Shown here: piece after piece, positions 26,795 to 35,863 of the stretch
Layout: each line of letters begins with the position of its first letter
Numbering within the stretch: position 1 is the first letter of the stretch
From: RHLJ01 sp965601955
GTDB taxonomy: Bacteria; Bacteroidota; Rhodothermia; Balneolales; Balneolaceae
Direction: 5' to 3'
Assembly (NCBI GenBank): GCA_965601955.1
Contig: OZ271855.1
Location: forward strand, 3,348,001 to 3,412,000
DNA: 64,000 nt
Program-made: the position numbers and the translations under genes
Notes under the pieces: model-generated
What the model was told of the DNA's origin: nothing
The model's input: only the letters and a program-made list of their open reading frames with translations
Databases searched by the model: none

Positions 26795-27626
26795 AGTTTT
26801 TGGTAATAACGGCTAGTTTTTCTTTTGTAGCTTCGGCACTTTGGGCTACATGTTCCAGCCAGTTCTGTTGATCCGAACCCGCATAAATCACTCCCCTACT
26901 CGAATTAATTAGTGGGATACCTTCATGGTCCTCCAGAACTTTTGCCAGTTCTTCAATGGACCCTCCCTGAGCCCCAATTCCCGGGATTAATAAGCTACCA
27001 GTAGAGTGTTGGTTAATAATAGGAAGAGCTTCTTCTGCCTGTGTTGCTCCTACTACCATACCCAAATGAGTTTCAACTTTTACCGATCGCTCAAAAATCT
27101 CATGAGCAATATACTCCGCCATCGTTTGAAAGCCTTCAAACGGTTTCTTAAGAAAATCGGAAGCTCCGGGGTTAGAGGTTAGCGTAAGTATGTACATGCC
27201 TTTCTCTTCATCGTTAGAAAAAGCATCTAATGTTTCGAAGCCCATTAACGGATTCAAGGTAACGGCATCTACCTCAAAGCGATCAAAAAAGGACTTTTTG
27301 TAATGCTCTGCAGTAGTACTGATATCTCCTCGCTTTGCGTCTGCAATAACAATGCGATCTTTTGGGATATGATTAATAACCTCTTCAAATACAGCAAGCC
27401 CCTTTGACCCTAAAGCTTCAAAAAAAGCCAGGTTCGGCTTGAATGCAGCAGCATAGCTATAGGTATAATCAACCACCATTTTGCAGAAATAGCTCACTTG
27501 TTCTTCCGGGCTGGAGAACTTTTCTTTGACAGCTACAGGGAGTTTTTCAAGATTTGGATCAAGCCCAACACAGAGTGTGGAGTTTGAAGATTTGACGGCT
27601 GCGTTAAGTTTTTCTAGATAGGTCAT
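26787..27626 (-). CDS. pyrF: Orotidine 5'-phosphate decarboxylase
   Basis: 279 residues from the ATG at 27626; a TTG 15 nt upstream is possible but has no ribosome site. It makes UMP from OMP, the last step of de novo pyrimidine synthesis. The catalytic block IADAKRGDIS carries D96, K98 and D101, and the AFKPNLAFFE block carries K63. Length and sequence fit the type-2 (about 270 aa) bacterial enzyme rather than the short E. coli form. It lies 5 nt after the small Cys-rich gene and overlaps rnhA, giving one - strand run with the feo genes. Confidence 0.96.
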   Translation of the reverse strand: MTYLEKLNAAVKSSNSTLCVGLDPNLEKLPVAVKEKFSSPEEQVSYFCKMVVDYTYSYAAAFKPNLAFFEALGSKGLAVFEEVINHIPKDRIVIADAKRGDISTTAEHYKKSFFDRFEVDAVTLNPLMGFETLDAFSNDEEKGMYILTLTSNPGASDFLKKPFEGFQTMAEYIAHEIFERSVKVETHLGMVVGATQAEEALPIINQHSTGSLLIPGIGAQGGSIEELAKVLEDHEGIPLINSSRGVIYAGSDQQNWLEHVAQSAEATKEKLAVITKNYV

Positions 27627-27631
27627 TGGTG

Positions 27632-27769
27632 TTATGAGCAATTACAATCCGGGCCACAATCATGCTGCTTTGCTGATGCTTTTCGAAAAGGCTTGATCAC
27701 ATATCGGTTTATCAGGTAGCCCGAACCAATTACAAGAAGCAATGTTGCTATGATGACTTGTATATCCAC
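27632..27769 (-). CDS. FeoB-associated Cys-rich membrane peptide
   Basis: A 45-residue reading frame, GTG start one base after the feoB stop codon. It begins MDIQVIIATLLLVIGSGYLI (one hydrophobic helix), followed by a basic stretch NRYVIKPFRKASAKQ and a Cys-rich tail ending HDCGPDCNCS. This is the layout of the FeoB-associated Cys-rich membrane protein family: one N-terminal helix and a short C-terminal Cys motif, directly after feoB. Presumed role: accessory to the Fe2+ transporter or metal binding at the cytoplasmic face; the family has no proven biochemical function that I can name. Position and composition make the call firm despite the length. Confidence 0.82.
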   Translation of the reverse strand: MDIQVIIATLLLVIGSGYLINRYVIKPFRKASAKQHDCGPDCNCS

Positions 27770-27770
27770 G

Positions 27771-29900
27771 CTATAAGTTACTGGCAATTTGGAAAGTGAT
27801 CAACGAACATATATAGGCTAGTACACTCATATATGCAAACATAGCTGTTGGCCATTTCCAGGAATTTGTTTCTCGTCTTACGATAGCTATAGTACTCATA
27901 CATTGCATTGCCAGCGCAAAGAAAATCATCAAAGAAAGGGCTGTGGCTAATGAGTACACTTTTTCTCCTGTTTCAGGATTGACATCATTGATGAGCTTCT
28001 CTCTCAATGTTCTATTCTCATCTCCTTCTTCTTCGATACTATAGATAGTATTCAAGGTACCTACCATTACCTCTCTTGCAGCGAACGAAGTAAGAAGGCC
28101 AATTCCTATTTTCCAGTCGAAACCAAGAGGTTCAATAGTGGGCTCAATAATTTTTCCAAACTTCCCGGCAAAGCTATTTCTTAGCTGAAAGGATTCAATA
28201 GATTCACAGGTTTCTGATCCGGGAATACAAGGTTCATAGCTTGTAGGATCTACTTTTGGAAAGGAAGCTGCAAACCAAAGCACAATCGATATGGCAACGA
28301 TTATTTTCCCGGCTTCTTTTACAAATACCATTCCCCGCTCAGCAGTGTTTTGAAACACTACCGACCACTTAGGCATCTTATACTCTGGGAGTTCCATGAT
28401 AAATGGAGTTTGTTGGCCAGATGGAAAAATTTTCTTCATAACTGCGGCTGCCACTATTGCAATCACAATCCCAAAAATATAGAGACCGAAGAAAGTTACC
28501 CCCTGAAGAGTGAATATCCCCAAAATGCTGGTAGAAGGAACAAAGGCTGCTATCAATAACGCATATACCGGTAGGCGAGCTGAGCAAGCCATAAAAGGAA
28601 GTACCATGATGGTGATGATCCGGTCTCTCCAGTTTTCAATAGTACGTGCAGCCATAATGCCTGGAATAGCACATGCAAACCCGGACATTAACGGAACCAC
28701 TGAACGTCCATGTAAACCTACTTTTGTCATAAAACCATCCATCACAAAAGCTGCCCTCGCCATATAACCTGTTCCTTCCAAAATATAGATGAAAAAGAAC
28801 AGGAATAGGATTTGAGGCAGGAAAATAACCACGCCACCCAAACCTGCAATCACTCCATCCACTAACAAATCATTTAACATACCTGGTGGAAGAGTACTTG
28901 CTACCCAGTTTCCTCCCTCCACAAACAGAAGGTCAATCATGTCCATAAATGGAGTGGCCCACGAAAAAATGGCCTGAAACATGAATAGTAGAATTAAGGC
29001 GAAGATAGCAGGCCCGGCTACTTTGTGAGTTACTACAGCATCAATGGTATCCGTAATAGATTTTTGTGGCTCTGCAATTTGCGTGGCAGCCCCGGAGGTA
29101 GCATTTCCAACAAAATCATACCGTTTTAAGACCTCCATTGCCATAGGGTTCCCCCCTTGCTGCTCAATCAATCCCCTGGCTTTGGCAATTGCCTTTTTCC
29201 CGGTTTCAACCTTATCAAACTCGTAAAAGGCACCAATAAACTCTCCTTCACTAATTAAGCGTAGCGCTTCAATGTGGTGTGCTCTTTGAGGAATATTAGT
29301 ATGCGGTTCTATCCACTCACTAATAACCAGGTCCATGGATTCTTTCAGATAAGAACCGGGGCCCCAAAGGAGAGGTGAAGGAACGGAGAGCTTATGTTCT
29401 TCAATAGCTTTTTTGAGCCTTTCAATATCCTCTTTTTCCTTAGCAGATACGGATATGACTGGTACCTGCATTGCCTGAGCTATAGCATCAGGATTTACTG
29501 AAATTCCTTTTTGACTGGCAACGTCAGTCATGTTTAGCACGATAAGTACTGGCAAATTCAAATCCATTACCTGAGAAGCCAGGTATAAATTCCGATCCAG
29601 ATTGCTTGAATCAACTATTATGAGTACCAGGTCAGGTACTTCCTCATGCTCATACGTACCAATTAGGGTTTCATAAGCGATGCGTTCATCCAGCTTCTTA
29701 TGATTAAGACTGTAAGCTCCTGGAAGATCTATTACTGTGTGAAGCACACCGCCAATAATGGTTGTACCTGCTTTTCGCTCAACAGTGATCCCCGGATAAT
29801 TAGCAATTTTCTGCCTCAAACCCGTGAGTGCATTAAAAATGGTTGACTTCCCGGTATTGGGGTTACCAACTAAAGCTATTTTAAGCGGGTTATTACTCAC
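27771..29900 (-). CDS. feoB: Ferrous iron transporter FeoB
   Basis: 709 residues, normal for FeoB. The N-terminal G domain has G1 GNPNTGKS (12-19), G3 DLPG (58-61) and G4 NMTD (about 122-125). A helical GDI-like region follows up to about residue 270. The membrane domain has two gate repeats (GYMARAAFVMDG near 375 and the AAREVMVGTL region near 605) with the typical Cys-containing core (SGFACAIPG, PFMACSARLPVYALL). It imports Fe2+ across the inner membrane. It overlaps the preceding feoA-like gene by 8 nt and is followed after one base by the Cys-rich peptide gene. Confidence 0.97.
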   Translation of the reverse strand: MSNNPLKIALVGNPNTGKSTIFNALTGLRQKIANYPGITVERKAGTTIIGGVLHTVIDLPGAYSLNHKKLDERIAYETLIGTYEHEEVPDLVLIIVDSSNLDRNLYLASQVMDLNLPVLIVLNMTDVASQKGISVNPDAIAQAMQVPVISVSAKEKEDIERLKKAIEEHKLSVPSPLLWGPGSYLKESMDLVISEWIEPHTNIPQRAHHIEALRLISEGEFIGAFYEFDKVETGKKAIAKARGLIEQQGGNPMAMEVLKRYDFVGNATSGAATQIAEPQKSITDTIDAVVTHKVAGPAIFALILLFMFQAIFSWATPFMDMIDLLFVEGGNWVASTLPPGMLNDLLVDGVIAGLGGVVIFLPQILFLFFFIYILEGTGYMARAAFVMDGFMTKVGLHGRSVVPLMSGFACAIPGIMAARTIENWRDRIITIMVLPFMACSARLPVYALLIAAFVPSTSILGIFTLQGVTFFGLYIFGIVIAIVAAAVMKKIFPSGQQTPFIMELPEYKMPKWSVVFQNTAERGMVFVKEAGKIIVAISIVLWFAASFPKVDPTSYEPCIPGSETCESIESFQLRNSFAGKFGKIIEPTIEPLGFDWKIGIGLLTSFAAREVMVGTLNTIYSIEEEGDENRTLREKLINDVNPETGEKVYSLATALSLMIFFALAMQCMSTIAIVRRETNSWKWPTAMFAYMSVLAYICSLITFQIASNL

Positions 29901-30123
29901 GTTCTCCTTCCAGTTGGATTGAAGCTGCTTCCGCTTCTCTAAGGGTGAGCAGGTAGCCTCTCACTTTAATTTCAATTGGAAATCCAGTAGGCGCCTTACG
30001 AATTACTTGCAGGGATGCTCCAGGAGTAATTCCCATTTCTAAAATCCTCGTAGCTTCCGAACCTTGAATAGCAGATACTCTGAACGTGCCGGCTTTTTTT
30101 ATTTCTGAAAGTAAGAAACCCAT
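29893..30123 (-). CDS. feoA: FeoA-like SH3 domain protein (second of two)
   Basis: 76 residues, one FeoA core domain: SAIQGSEATRILEMGITPGASLQVIRKAP and GFPIEIKVRGYLLTLREAEAASIQL match the SH3-like barrel with the RL-x-x-MG-(I/L)-x-PG turn. FeoA proteins bind FeoB and modulate transport. Its end overlaps feoB by 8 nt and it starts 3 nt after the other feoA-like gene. It is the more canonical of the two, so the name goes here. Confidence 0.9.
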   Translation of the reverse strand: MGFLLSEIKKAGTFRVSAIQGSEATRILEMGITPGASLQVIRKAPTGFPIEIKVRGYLLTLREAEAASIQLEGERE

Positions 30124-30126
30124 ATA

Positions 30127-30348
30127 CTATTTAGGGCTCACCAAAATCGATTTTGCTAGTGTAGCAGCTATTGCAAGCCTAGCTTCACCTACCTGGAGAA
30201 TGACATTTTTTTGATTAGAAATTATGGTCCCCTTAGCTCCTTCTATACATCCTAATTCATTCAGCCGGCATACATCATCACAATGGCAATCGAGGCATTT
30301 CACCACAATTTCATCACCTTCTTTTCCAATATTTAGCGGATGCACCAT
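30127..30348 (-). CDS. FeoA-like protein with Cys-rich N-terminal region
   Basis: 73 residues, FeoA-like: CRLNELGCIEGAKGTIISNQ and VILQVGEARLAIAATLAKSILV follow the FeoA barrel pattern. Unlike its neighbour it carries a cluster CLDCHCDDVC at about residues 18-27 plus Cys34, so it could bind metal or sense redox state (inference). It is the first gene of the feo operon; upstream lies a 57-nt gap. Double feoA genes are known in Bacteroidota feo operons. Confidence 0.85.
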   Translation of the reverse strand: MVHPLNIGKEGDEIVVKCLDCHCDDVCRLNELGCIEGAKGTIISNQKNVILQVGEARLAIAATLAKSILVSPK

Positions 30349-30405
30349 AATTATTTAAAAATGATCTAAATAAAGATAGCCATTAATTTGTTAAGAGTGA
30401 ACCCA

Positions 30406-31029
30406 TTAAAGCACCGATTCAGGAAAAACTTCTTCAAAACCATGCGGTGGTTTAGGAAGGCTCCAGGTCTCAAAATAAAAGTGCCTTTCACTACTCACTC
30501 TTTTACCATTTATGCTAAAAAACCGGAAACCTGGTTCGAGCATCGCCTGAAGATGGTAGAAGAAAAGCAGGTAGATATTTTCTTTGCTGAAAAGCTCAAT
30601 ATCAAAACCGTGTTGGTTTGCTCGTTTAAAGATTACAACACTCTCCCTTTCCAGTTCTTCTCTTAAAGTTTCTCCCGCTTCAAGAGTTCTTTGCTCTATT
30701 TTTTTCTCTACAGGGTTAATGATAATCGACTCCCCCGTTTCAAGAGTATGTATACAGTCAGCTAAATTCTCGTCCTTCAATGTGCTTTGGTAAGAAGGGG
30801 TATCGAATGCATGCTCAATGAGTGAAATGATCTTTGAGTATTTCTGGAGCAGTGATAACCCAAATTTTTGCTCATCCAACAAGGTACCACTGAAATAAAG
30901 GGTGGAAAAAGTTGGATCAGGTTTAGTAAACATCGATAAAGGATTGGACGAGTCTTCTTTCGATGGGGCCAGCTTTTCCATTCGCTGATCGTGATGAAAT
31001 ATCAGTTTTAAAAGTTCTGTTTGAGGCAT
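30406..31029 (-). CDS. Hypothetical protein, 207 aa
   Basis: I do not recognise the family. It is a soluble protein without signal peptide or membrane helix, rich in Glu and aromatic residues, with a charged middle (ENPVEKKIEQRTLEAGETLREELERE-like segment around 107-130). It begins MPQTELLKLIFHHDQRMEKL. It sits between the feo operon and the pyrophosphatase gene on the same strand, 57 nt before the feo start, so co-transcription with feo is possible. An overlapping + strand frame (30388-30666) lacks family features and is less likely to be real. Confidence 0.6.
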   Translation of the reverse strand: MPQTELLKLIFHHDQRMEKLAPSKEDSSNPLSMFTKPDPTFSTLYFSGTLLDEQKFGLSLLQKYSKIISLIEHAFDTPSYQSTLKDENLADCIHTLETGESIIINPVEKKIEQRTLEAGETLREELERESVVIFKRANQHGFDIELFSKENIYLLFFYHLQAMLEPGFRFFSINGKRVSSERHFYFETWSLPKPPHGFEEVFPESVL

Positions 31030-31049
31030 TTTGGATAGTACGTTTTTAA

Positions 31050-31142
31050 GTCATTCTGAGCATTCTTGCGAAGAATCAACACAGCTAACAATCTAGACAA
31101 TTTATGACTTTGTTGATCCTTCGGCAGTAGCCTCAGGATGAC
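31050..31142. repeat. Palindromic intergenic repeat
   Basis: GTCATTCTGAG (31050-31060) and CTCAGGATGAC (31132-31142), together with GAAGAATCAAC (31070-31080) and GTTGATCCTTC (31112-31122), form an imperfect long stem. Similar GTCATTCTGAG...CTCAGGATGAC elements are a familiar dispersed type in Bacteroidota genomes. No coding capacity. Confidence 0.7.
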
Positions 31143-31146
31143 AGAT

Positions 31147-31182
31147 AAAAAAAATCCCGGTTACAAGAATGCAACCGGGATT
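31147..31182 (-). terminator. Intrinsic terminator of hppA
   Basis: On the - strand AATCCCGGTT (31182-31173) pairs with AACCGGGATT (31162-31153), followed by eight Ts (31154-31147). It starts 20 nt after the stop codon of the pyrophosphatase gene. Confidence 0.92.
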
Positions 31183-31202
31183 AAAACTACAAATCGATTC
31201 GA

Positions 31203-33413
31203 TTAAATCATTGTTGCAATAACAAGGGCAACAACCGACATCAGCTTAAGAAGGATGTTAAGTGATGGTCCAGAAGTATCCTTGAACGGATCACCAACAG
31301 TATCACCAACTACCCCGGCTTTGTGCGGTTCAGAACCTTTACCGTATTCTATACCATCAATTGTTACTCCTTCTTCAATCATTTTCTTGGCATTGTCCCA
31401 GGCTCCACCAGCATTAGACTGGAATAACGCCATCAATACACCTGCAGAAGTTACACCTGCAAGCAAGCCTCCAAGCATTTTTGCTCCAAGTGTAGGGTCA
31501 TCACTGATAAAACCTGGTACAAATCCAAAAAGTACCGGTACGATAACTGCTAACAGACCAGGGATAACCATCTCACGAATAGAAGCAGTAGTAGAAATCT
31601 CTACACATTTTTCATATTCGGCCTTCCCATCTGCAGCTTCAAAAGTATCCTGATCTTCTTTAGACCAATCTTTAAAGTCTTTATCTCCGTTTTCATTCAT
31701 AACATCCAGAGCAGCTCTTAACTCAGGAATATCTCTGAACTGTCGGCGAACTTCTTCAATCATGCTCATAGCTGCACGACCTACCGCGTTCATAGATAAT
31801 GCAGAGAAAAGGAATGGAAGCATTGCTCCTACGAAAAGAGCAGCCATTACAAATGGATTTGTTACGTTGATTATTACTTCTAAGCCTGGGTTAGCAGCTT
31901 CGTATGCAGTAATGAACGCAGCAAAAAGTGCCAGTGCTGTTAATGCCGCAGAACCAATCGCAAAACCTTTACCAATTGCAGCTGTAGTATTACCTACTGC
32001 ATCCAGCTTATCAGTTCGCTCTCGTACTTCAGGCTCCAGCTCTGCCATTTCAGCAATACCACCAGCATTATCAGAAACAGGACCATAAGCATCAACTGCT
32101 AATTGGATCCCAGTATTTGCAAGCATACCTACTGCAGCAATTGCAATACCATAAAGCCCTGCAAAACTATATGCACCAATAATCGCAATCGCGATAATAA
32201 TGATTGGAATTGCAGTAGAAATCATTCCTACTCCAAGTCCAGCAATGATGTTTGTGGCAGAACCCGTAACAGATTGCTTTACAATTGAAAGAACTGGCTT
32301 CGTACCCGTACCGGTATAGTGCTCTGTTACAAGTCCAATTAATAGACCTGAAGCCAATCCAAAAATAGTTGCCCAGAAAACACCCATACTTGTGAATTCG
32401 CTTCCTCCGAATGTCCAGCTTGCAGGAAGCATCCACCTGATAATGAAGAATGACGCTACTAGCATTACAATTGCAGAAGCAAATTCGCCCATGTTTAATG
32501 CTCTTTGTGGATCTCCACCTTCTTTCACCCTAACCAGGAATGTTCCCAATATTGAAGTGACAATTCCTGTACCTGCAAGAACCAAAGGTAGAAGTACCGC
32601 TGAAAGTCCTCCAAAATCATCGCTCCATCCTGTAGCAGTCATAAATGCTGCACCAAGAACCATGGTACCTATAATGGATCCTACATAAGACTCGAAAAGG
32701 TCAGCACCCATACCAGCCACATCACCAACGTTATCTCCCACGTTATCTGCAATAGTTGCCGGGTTAAGCGGGTGATCTTCTGGAATACCTGCTTCTACTT
32801 TTCCTACAAGATCGGCTCCCACATCTGCTGCTTTAGTGTAGATACCACCTCCTACACGAGCGAAAAGAGCAATAGAAGATGCTCCAAAAGAAAAACCTGT
32901 TACTACGGCAAGTACTCTATTTACAGCATCTGAGCCTTCAATCCCAAAAAGGTTTGAGAAAAGAAAAAACAAACTTGAAAGACCTAGAACTCCAAGACCA
33001 ACTACTCCAAGCCCCATTACGGAACCACCTGCAAAGGCTACTTCAAGTCCTTTACCTAAACTTTCTCGAGCGGCATTTGTAGTTCTTACATTCGCTTTAG
33101 TAGCAACTCTCATTCCTATAAAGCCAGCCAGACCAGAACAGATTGCTCCAACAATAAATGAGATCGCTACCATCCAGCTTGAAGTAGCTGCATCTGCACT
33201 AAGTGCCAAAATTACTGCTACAACTACTACAAAGATTGCGAGTACTCGATATTCAGCTTTAAGAAAAGCCATAGCCCCAGCAGCAATACTGTCAGCAATA
33301 CGTCCCATTCTTTCAGTACCAACTTCCTGTTTAGTCACCCAGGAAGATTTTAGAGCGGTAAAAAGAAGAGCGATAACTCCAGCCGCTAATGAGAAAAAGA
33401 TTATGTTTTGCAT
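31203..33413 (-). CDS. hppA: Membrane-bound ion-translocating pyrophosphatase, K+-dependent type
   Basis: 736 residues with about 16 hydrophobic helices. It hydrolyses cytoplasmic PPi and pumps H+ and/or Na+ out. The PPi/Mg site is intact: DVGADLVGKVEAGIPEDHPLNP (about 197-218), DNVGDNVGDVAGMGADLFE (223-241) and the C-terminal DTVGDPFKDTSGPSLNILLK. At the subclass-defining site the sequence is GNTTAAIGKG (474-483): Ala478 where K+-independent enzymes have Lys, so K+ activation is expected. Ion choice cannot be read safely. It is a single-gene unit with its own terminator. Confidence 0.96.
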   Translation of the reverse strand: MQNIIFFSLAAGVIALLFTALKSSWVTKQEVGTERMGRIADSIAAGAMAFLKAEYRVLAIFVVVVAVILALSADAATSSWMVAISFIVGAICSGLAGFIGMRVATKANVRTTNAARESLGKGLEVAFAGGSVMGLGVVGLGVLGLSSLFFLFSNLFGIEGSDAVNRVLAVVTGFSFGASSIALFARVGGGIYTKAADVGADLVGKVEAGIPEDHPLNPATIADNVGDNVGDVAGMGADLFESYVGSIIGTMVLGAAFMTATGWSDDFGGLSAVLLPLVLAGTGIVTSILGTFLVRVKEGGDPQRALNMGEFASAIVMLVASFFIIRWMLPASWTFGGSEFTSMGVFWATIFGLASGLLIGLVTEHYTGTGTKPVLSIVKQSVTGSATNIIAGLGVGMISTAIPIIIIAIAIIGAYSFAGLYGIAIAAVGMLANTGIQLAVDAYGPVSDNAGGIAEMAELEPEVRERTDKLDAVGNTTAAIGKGFAIGSAALTALALFAAFITAYEAANPGLEVIINVTNPFVMAALFVGAMLPFLFSALSMNAVGRAAMSMIEEVRRQFRDIPELRAALDVMNENGDKDFKDWSKEDQDTFEAADGKAEYEKCVEISTTASIREMVIPGLLAVIVPVLFGFVPGFISDDPTLGAKMLGGLLAGVTSAGVLMALFQSNAGGAWDNAKKMIEEGVTIDGIEYGKGSEPHKAGVVGDTVGDPFKDTSGPSLNILLKLMSVVALVIATMI

Positions 33414-33458
33414 AATTCCGTGTGTGTTAGTTTTAGATTTATCCTAATTAGTTAGTTG

Positions 33459-34016
33459 CTAATTAAAAAAGTTCATTGCTCTTTCAACGCCTAAACTCAC
33501 AAATGCAAGAGCAGCATCATGAGCTTTTTGAATGGAAATTTTTACTTCTTCCATTTCTGATTCCTCGAAAGTTGACAACACAAAATCAATTTGCTTGCCC
33601 TTTTTAAAATCATTCCCGATACCAACCCGAAGCCGGGGATAATCGTTGCTCCCCAGCTTCTCATTAATATCCGCTACACCATTATGGCCTCCATCACTGC
33701 CTTTCGCTTTCATCCTTGTACTACCTACGGGAAGGTTTAGGTCATCATAAATAACCAGGCAGTTTTCTTTGGCTGTTTTATAATTAGCCAGCGCTTTCTT
33801 AACTGCAGTCCCACTTCTGTTCATATAATTAGTGGGCTTGATAAGCGCAATTTTTCTACCTTTATACCTTCCTTCAGCAACTACATAAGGACCTGCTCCA
33901 GGTTTGAAGTCCACTGAAAGTGTATTCGCCAATAAGTCAATTACATCAAAACCGATATTGTGACGAGTACCTTCGTATTCCTGCCCGATATTTCCCAATC
34001 CAACAATAATAAACAT
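33459..34016 (-). CDS. pth: Peptidyl-tRNA hydrolase
   Basis: 185 residues, standard length. It releases tRNA from prematurely dropped peptidyl-tRNA. Catalytic set present: H19 (GTRHNIGF), N66 (PTNYMNRSG), D91 (VIYDDLNLPVG) and N112 (GGHNGV), matching H20, N68, D93 and N114 of E. coli. It lies 23 nt after the bL25 gene on the same strand, the common prs-rplY-pth order. Confidence 0.97.
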   Translation of the reverse strand: MFIIVGLGNIGQEYEGTRHNIGFDVIDLLANTLSVDFKPGAGPYVVAEGRYKGRKIALIKPTNYMNRSGTAVKKALANYKTAKENCLVIYDDLNLPVGSTRMKAKGSDGGHNGVADINEKLGSNDYPRLRVGIGNDFKKGKQIDFVLSTFEESEMEEVKISIQKAHDAALAFVSLGVERAMNFFN

Positions 34017-34039
34017 CAGGTACCGTCGGTATAATCAGC

Positions 34040-34714
34040 TTATTCTTCTGAAGTTTCTTCTGCTCCTGAATCAGCTGCTGCTTCCTCAGTTGCTTCTGCG
34101 CCTTCTTCTCCTTCAGCAGACTCTTCTCCATCACCAAGTACTTCACTCATCAGTTTACCTTTCGGAGGACGGATAGTAACGATGGTTCTGTTCAAAGAAT
34201 CGAGAGGTACAATTCCTTCTAAGTCAAGATCAGACACATGGAAAGAGTTTCCGATTTGAAGAGGAGTTACATCCACTTCAAACTGAGCAACGATAAATTT
34301 AGGTAGTACTCTAATTCTGAGGAACTTCATAGGTTGGAACAATCTTCCACCACCCTCAACAACTCCACGAGCTGCTCCTGCAATCCTGATTGGTACCCTA
34401 AGGGTTACTTTATGATTGTCAGAAAGCACGTAGAAATCTGCGTGGATTGGACGATCGGTTACCGGATCAAATTCTGTTCTCTTTAGAAGAGTCTTATACG
34501 TTTTACCGTCAATGGTAAGCTCTTGTAATTTGGTTTGAGCTTTCCTAAGAATCTTTTCTAGCTCAAGTTCATCAATCGAAAAATGAATATTCTCTTCAAC
34601 TTCTGGACCATAGAGAACAGCAGGAACTCTTTTTTCAGCACGAAGTGCTTTATTAGATCGCTTGCTAAGCTCACGAACCGTTCCTTCTAGTTTTACTAAT
34701 TCTGGATATGCCAT
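34040..34714 (-). CDS. rplY: 50S ribosomal protein bL25, long (Ctc) form
   Basis: 224 residues: the 5S-rRNA-binding L25 domain (about 1-95, KLEGTVRELSKRSNKALR and VPAVLYG), the TL5/Ctc C-terminal beta domain (about 100-190), then an acidic tail from about 190 (EESAEGEEGAEATEE). It binds 5S rRNA in the central protuberance. The tail is low-complexity and may be an adaptation to salt (inference). Located between prs and pth. Confidence 0.95.
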   Translation of the reverse strand: MAYPELVKLEGTVRELSKRSNKALRAEKRVPAVLYGPEVEENIHFSIDELELEKILRKAQTKLQELTIDGKTYKTLLKRTEFDPVTDRPIHADFYVLSDNHKVTLRVPIRIAGAARGVVEGGGRLFQPMKFLRIRVLPKFIVAQFEVDVTPLQIGNSFHVSDLDLEGIVPLDSLNRTIVTIRPPKGKLMSEVLGDGEESAEGEEGAEATEEAAADSGAEETSEE

Positions 34715-34732
34715 TATTTTTTTCTTATCTCA

Positions 34733-35665
34733 TTAATTATCAAACAAAGCACTGATGGTATCATTAGTATGAATACGTTGTATAGCCTCAGCAAAAATAT
34801 TTGCTACGCTCAACACCTTAATTCTGTCAGAAGGTTGGCGTAAAGGAACCGTATCTGTTACCAATAATTCATCAATGGGCGAATCATCGATTCGCTGAAA
34901 AGCCGGACCCGATAAAATAGGATGCGAGCAAATGGCGGAAATGTTTAGAGCTCCGCGATCTTTCATAGCCGCTGCCGCATTTGTCAATGTACCGGCCGTG
35001 TCGATTAAGTCATCAACTATTAACACGTTCTTGCCTTCTACCTCACCAATGATATTCATGATCTCCGATTTGTTTTGCTCAGGGCGCCTCTTGTCAATAA
35101 AAGCAAGGGTTGCGCCCAGCTTTTTAGCATACGAACGAGCCATTTTGAGACTACCAACATCAGGAGCAACTACTACTAGATTATCAATAGGGTTATTAGT
35201 GAAGTGATCGATAAACACCCGGCTTGCGTACAAGTGATCGAGCGGTATATCGAAGAAACCCTGAATCTGTGCAGCATGTAAATCCATAGTGAGGATACGA
35301 TCGGCACCGGCTTCCACTAACAAATTGGCCATTAGTTTAGAGCCAATAGAAACACGGGGTTGATCTTTTCGATCTTGACGAGCATATCCAAAATATGGGA
35401 TAACGGCAGTCACTCTTTTTACCGAGGCCCTTTTAGCTGCATCCAGCATTAAAAGAAGTTCAATAAGATTATCACCGGGAGGAGGAGTAGGCTGAATGAT
35501 GAAAATATCTTCGCCTCGGATACTTTGCTGGAACTTTACATAGAGTTCTCCATCAGAAAATTGCTTGATGGTAACTTTACCTAAAGTAGTTCCATACTCC
35601 TTAGCTATAGCTCTGGAGAGAGCCGGATTACTGGTACCGGAAAATATTGCGAGAGGACTATCCAA
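34733..35665 (-). CDS. prs: Ribose-phosphate pyrophosphokinase (PRPP synthetase)
   Basis: 310 residues, class I length. It makes PRPP from ribose 5-phosphate and ATP for nucleotide, His and Trp synthesis. FSDGELYVK (36-44), the DLH of TMDLHAAQIQGFF (128-130) and the PRPP loop VDDLIDTAGT (217-226) are all present. 18 nt before the bL25 gene; tRNA-Gln lies upstream on the same strand. Confidence 0.97.
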   Translation of the reverse strand: MDSPLAIFSGTSNPALSRAIAKEYGTTLGKVTIKQFSDGELYVKFQQSIRGEDIFIIQPTPPPGDNLIELLLMLDAAKRASVKRVTAVIPYFGYARQDRKDQPRVSIGSKLMANLLVEAGADRILTMDLHAAQIQGFFDIPLDHLYASRVFIDHFTNNPIDNLVVVAPDVGSLKMARSYAKKLGATLAFIDKRRPEQNKSEIMNIIGEVEGKNVLIVDDLIDTAGTLTNAAAAMKDRGALNISAICSHPILSGPAFQRIDDSPIDELLVTDTVPLRQPSDRIKVLSVANIFAEAIQRIHTNDTISALFDN

Positions 35666-35742
35666 GTTATTTTGCTAGCACTGAAGTTATTCAGGATTAC
35701 ATAAAACAAAAGAATGTATCCCATCCATTCTTCTGAGTGTTG

Positions 35743-35813
35743 TTGCCCGGGGAGGACTCGAACCCCCACATACTGGACCAAAACCAGGTGTCCTGCCATT
35801 AGACGACCGGGCA
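35743..35813 (-). tRNA. tRNA-Gln (anticodon TTG)
   Basis: Read on the - strand: acceptor TGCCCGG pairs with CCGGGCA; D arm GTCT/GGAC with loop AATGGCA; anticodon loop TTTTGGT gives anticodon TTG (Gln, CAA codons); T arm GGGGG-TTCGAGT-CCTCC. The base pair 27-43 (C/T) at the end of the anticodon stem is a mismatch. CCA is not encoded. Confidence 0.93.
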
Positions 35814-35863
35814 AAATTCGTGTCATCGACAGACTTAAAAGATAGGGACACTTTAAAACGCAA

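Noticed and set aside
30388..30666. Short + strand frame of 92 codons
   Set aside because: Antisense to the 207-aa hypothetical gene, no ribosome site and no family features; the - strand gene fits the neighbouring gene direction better.
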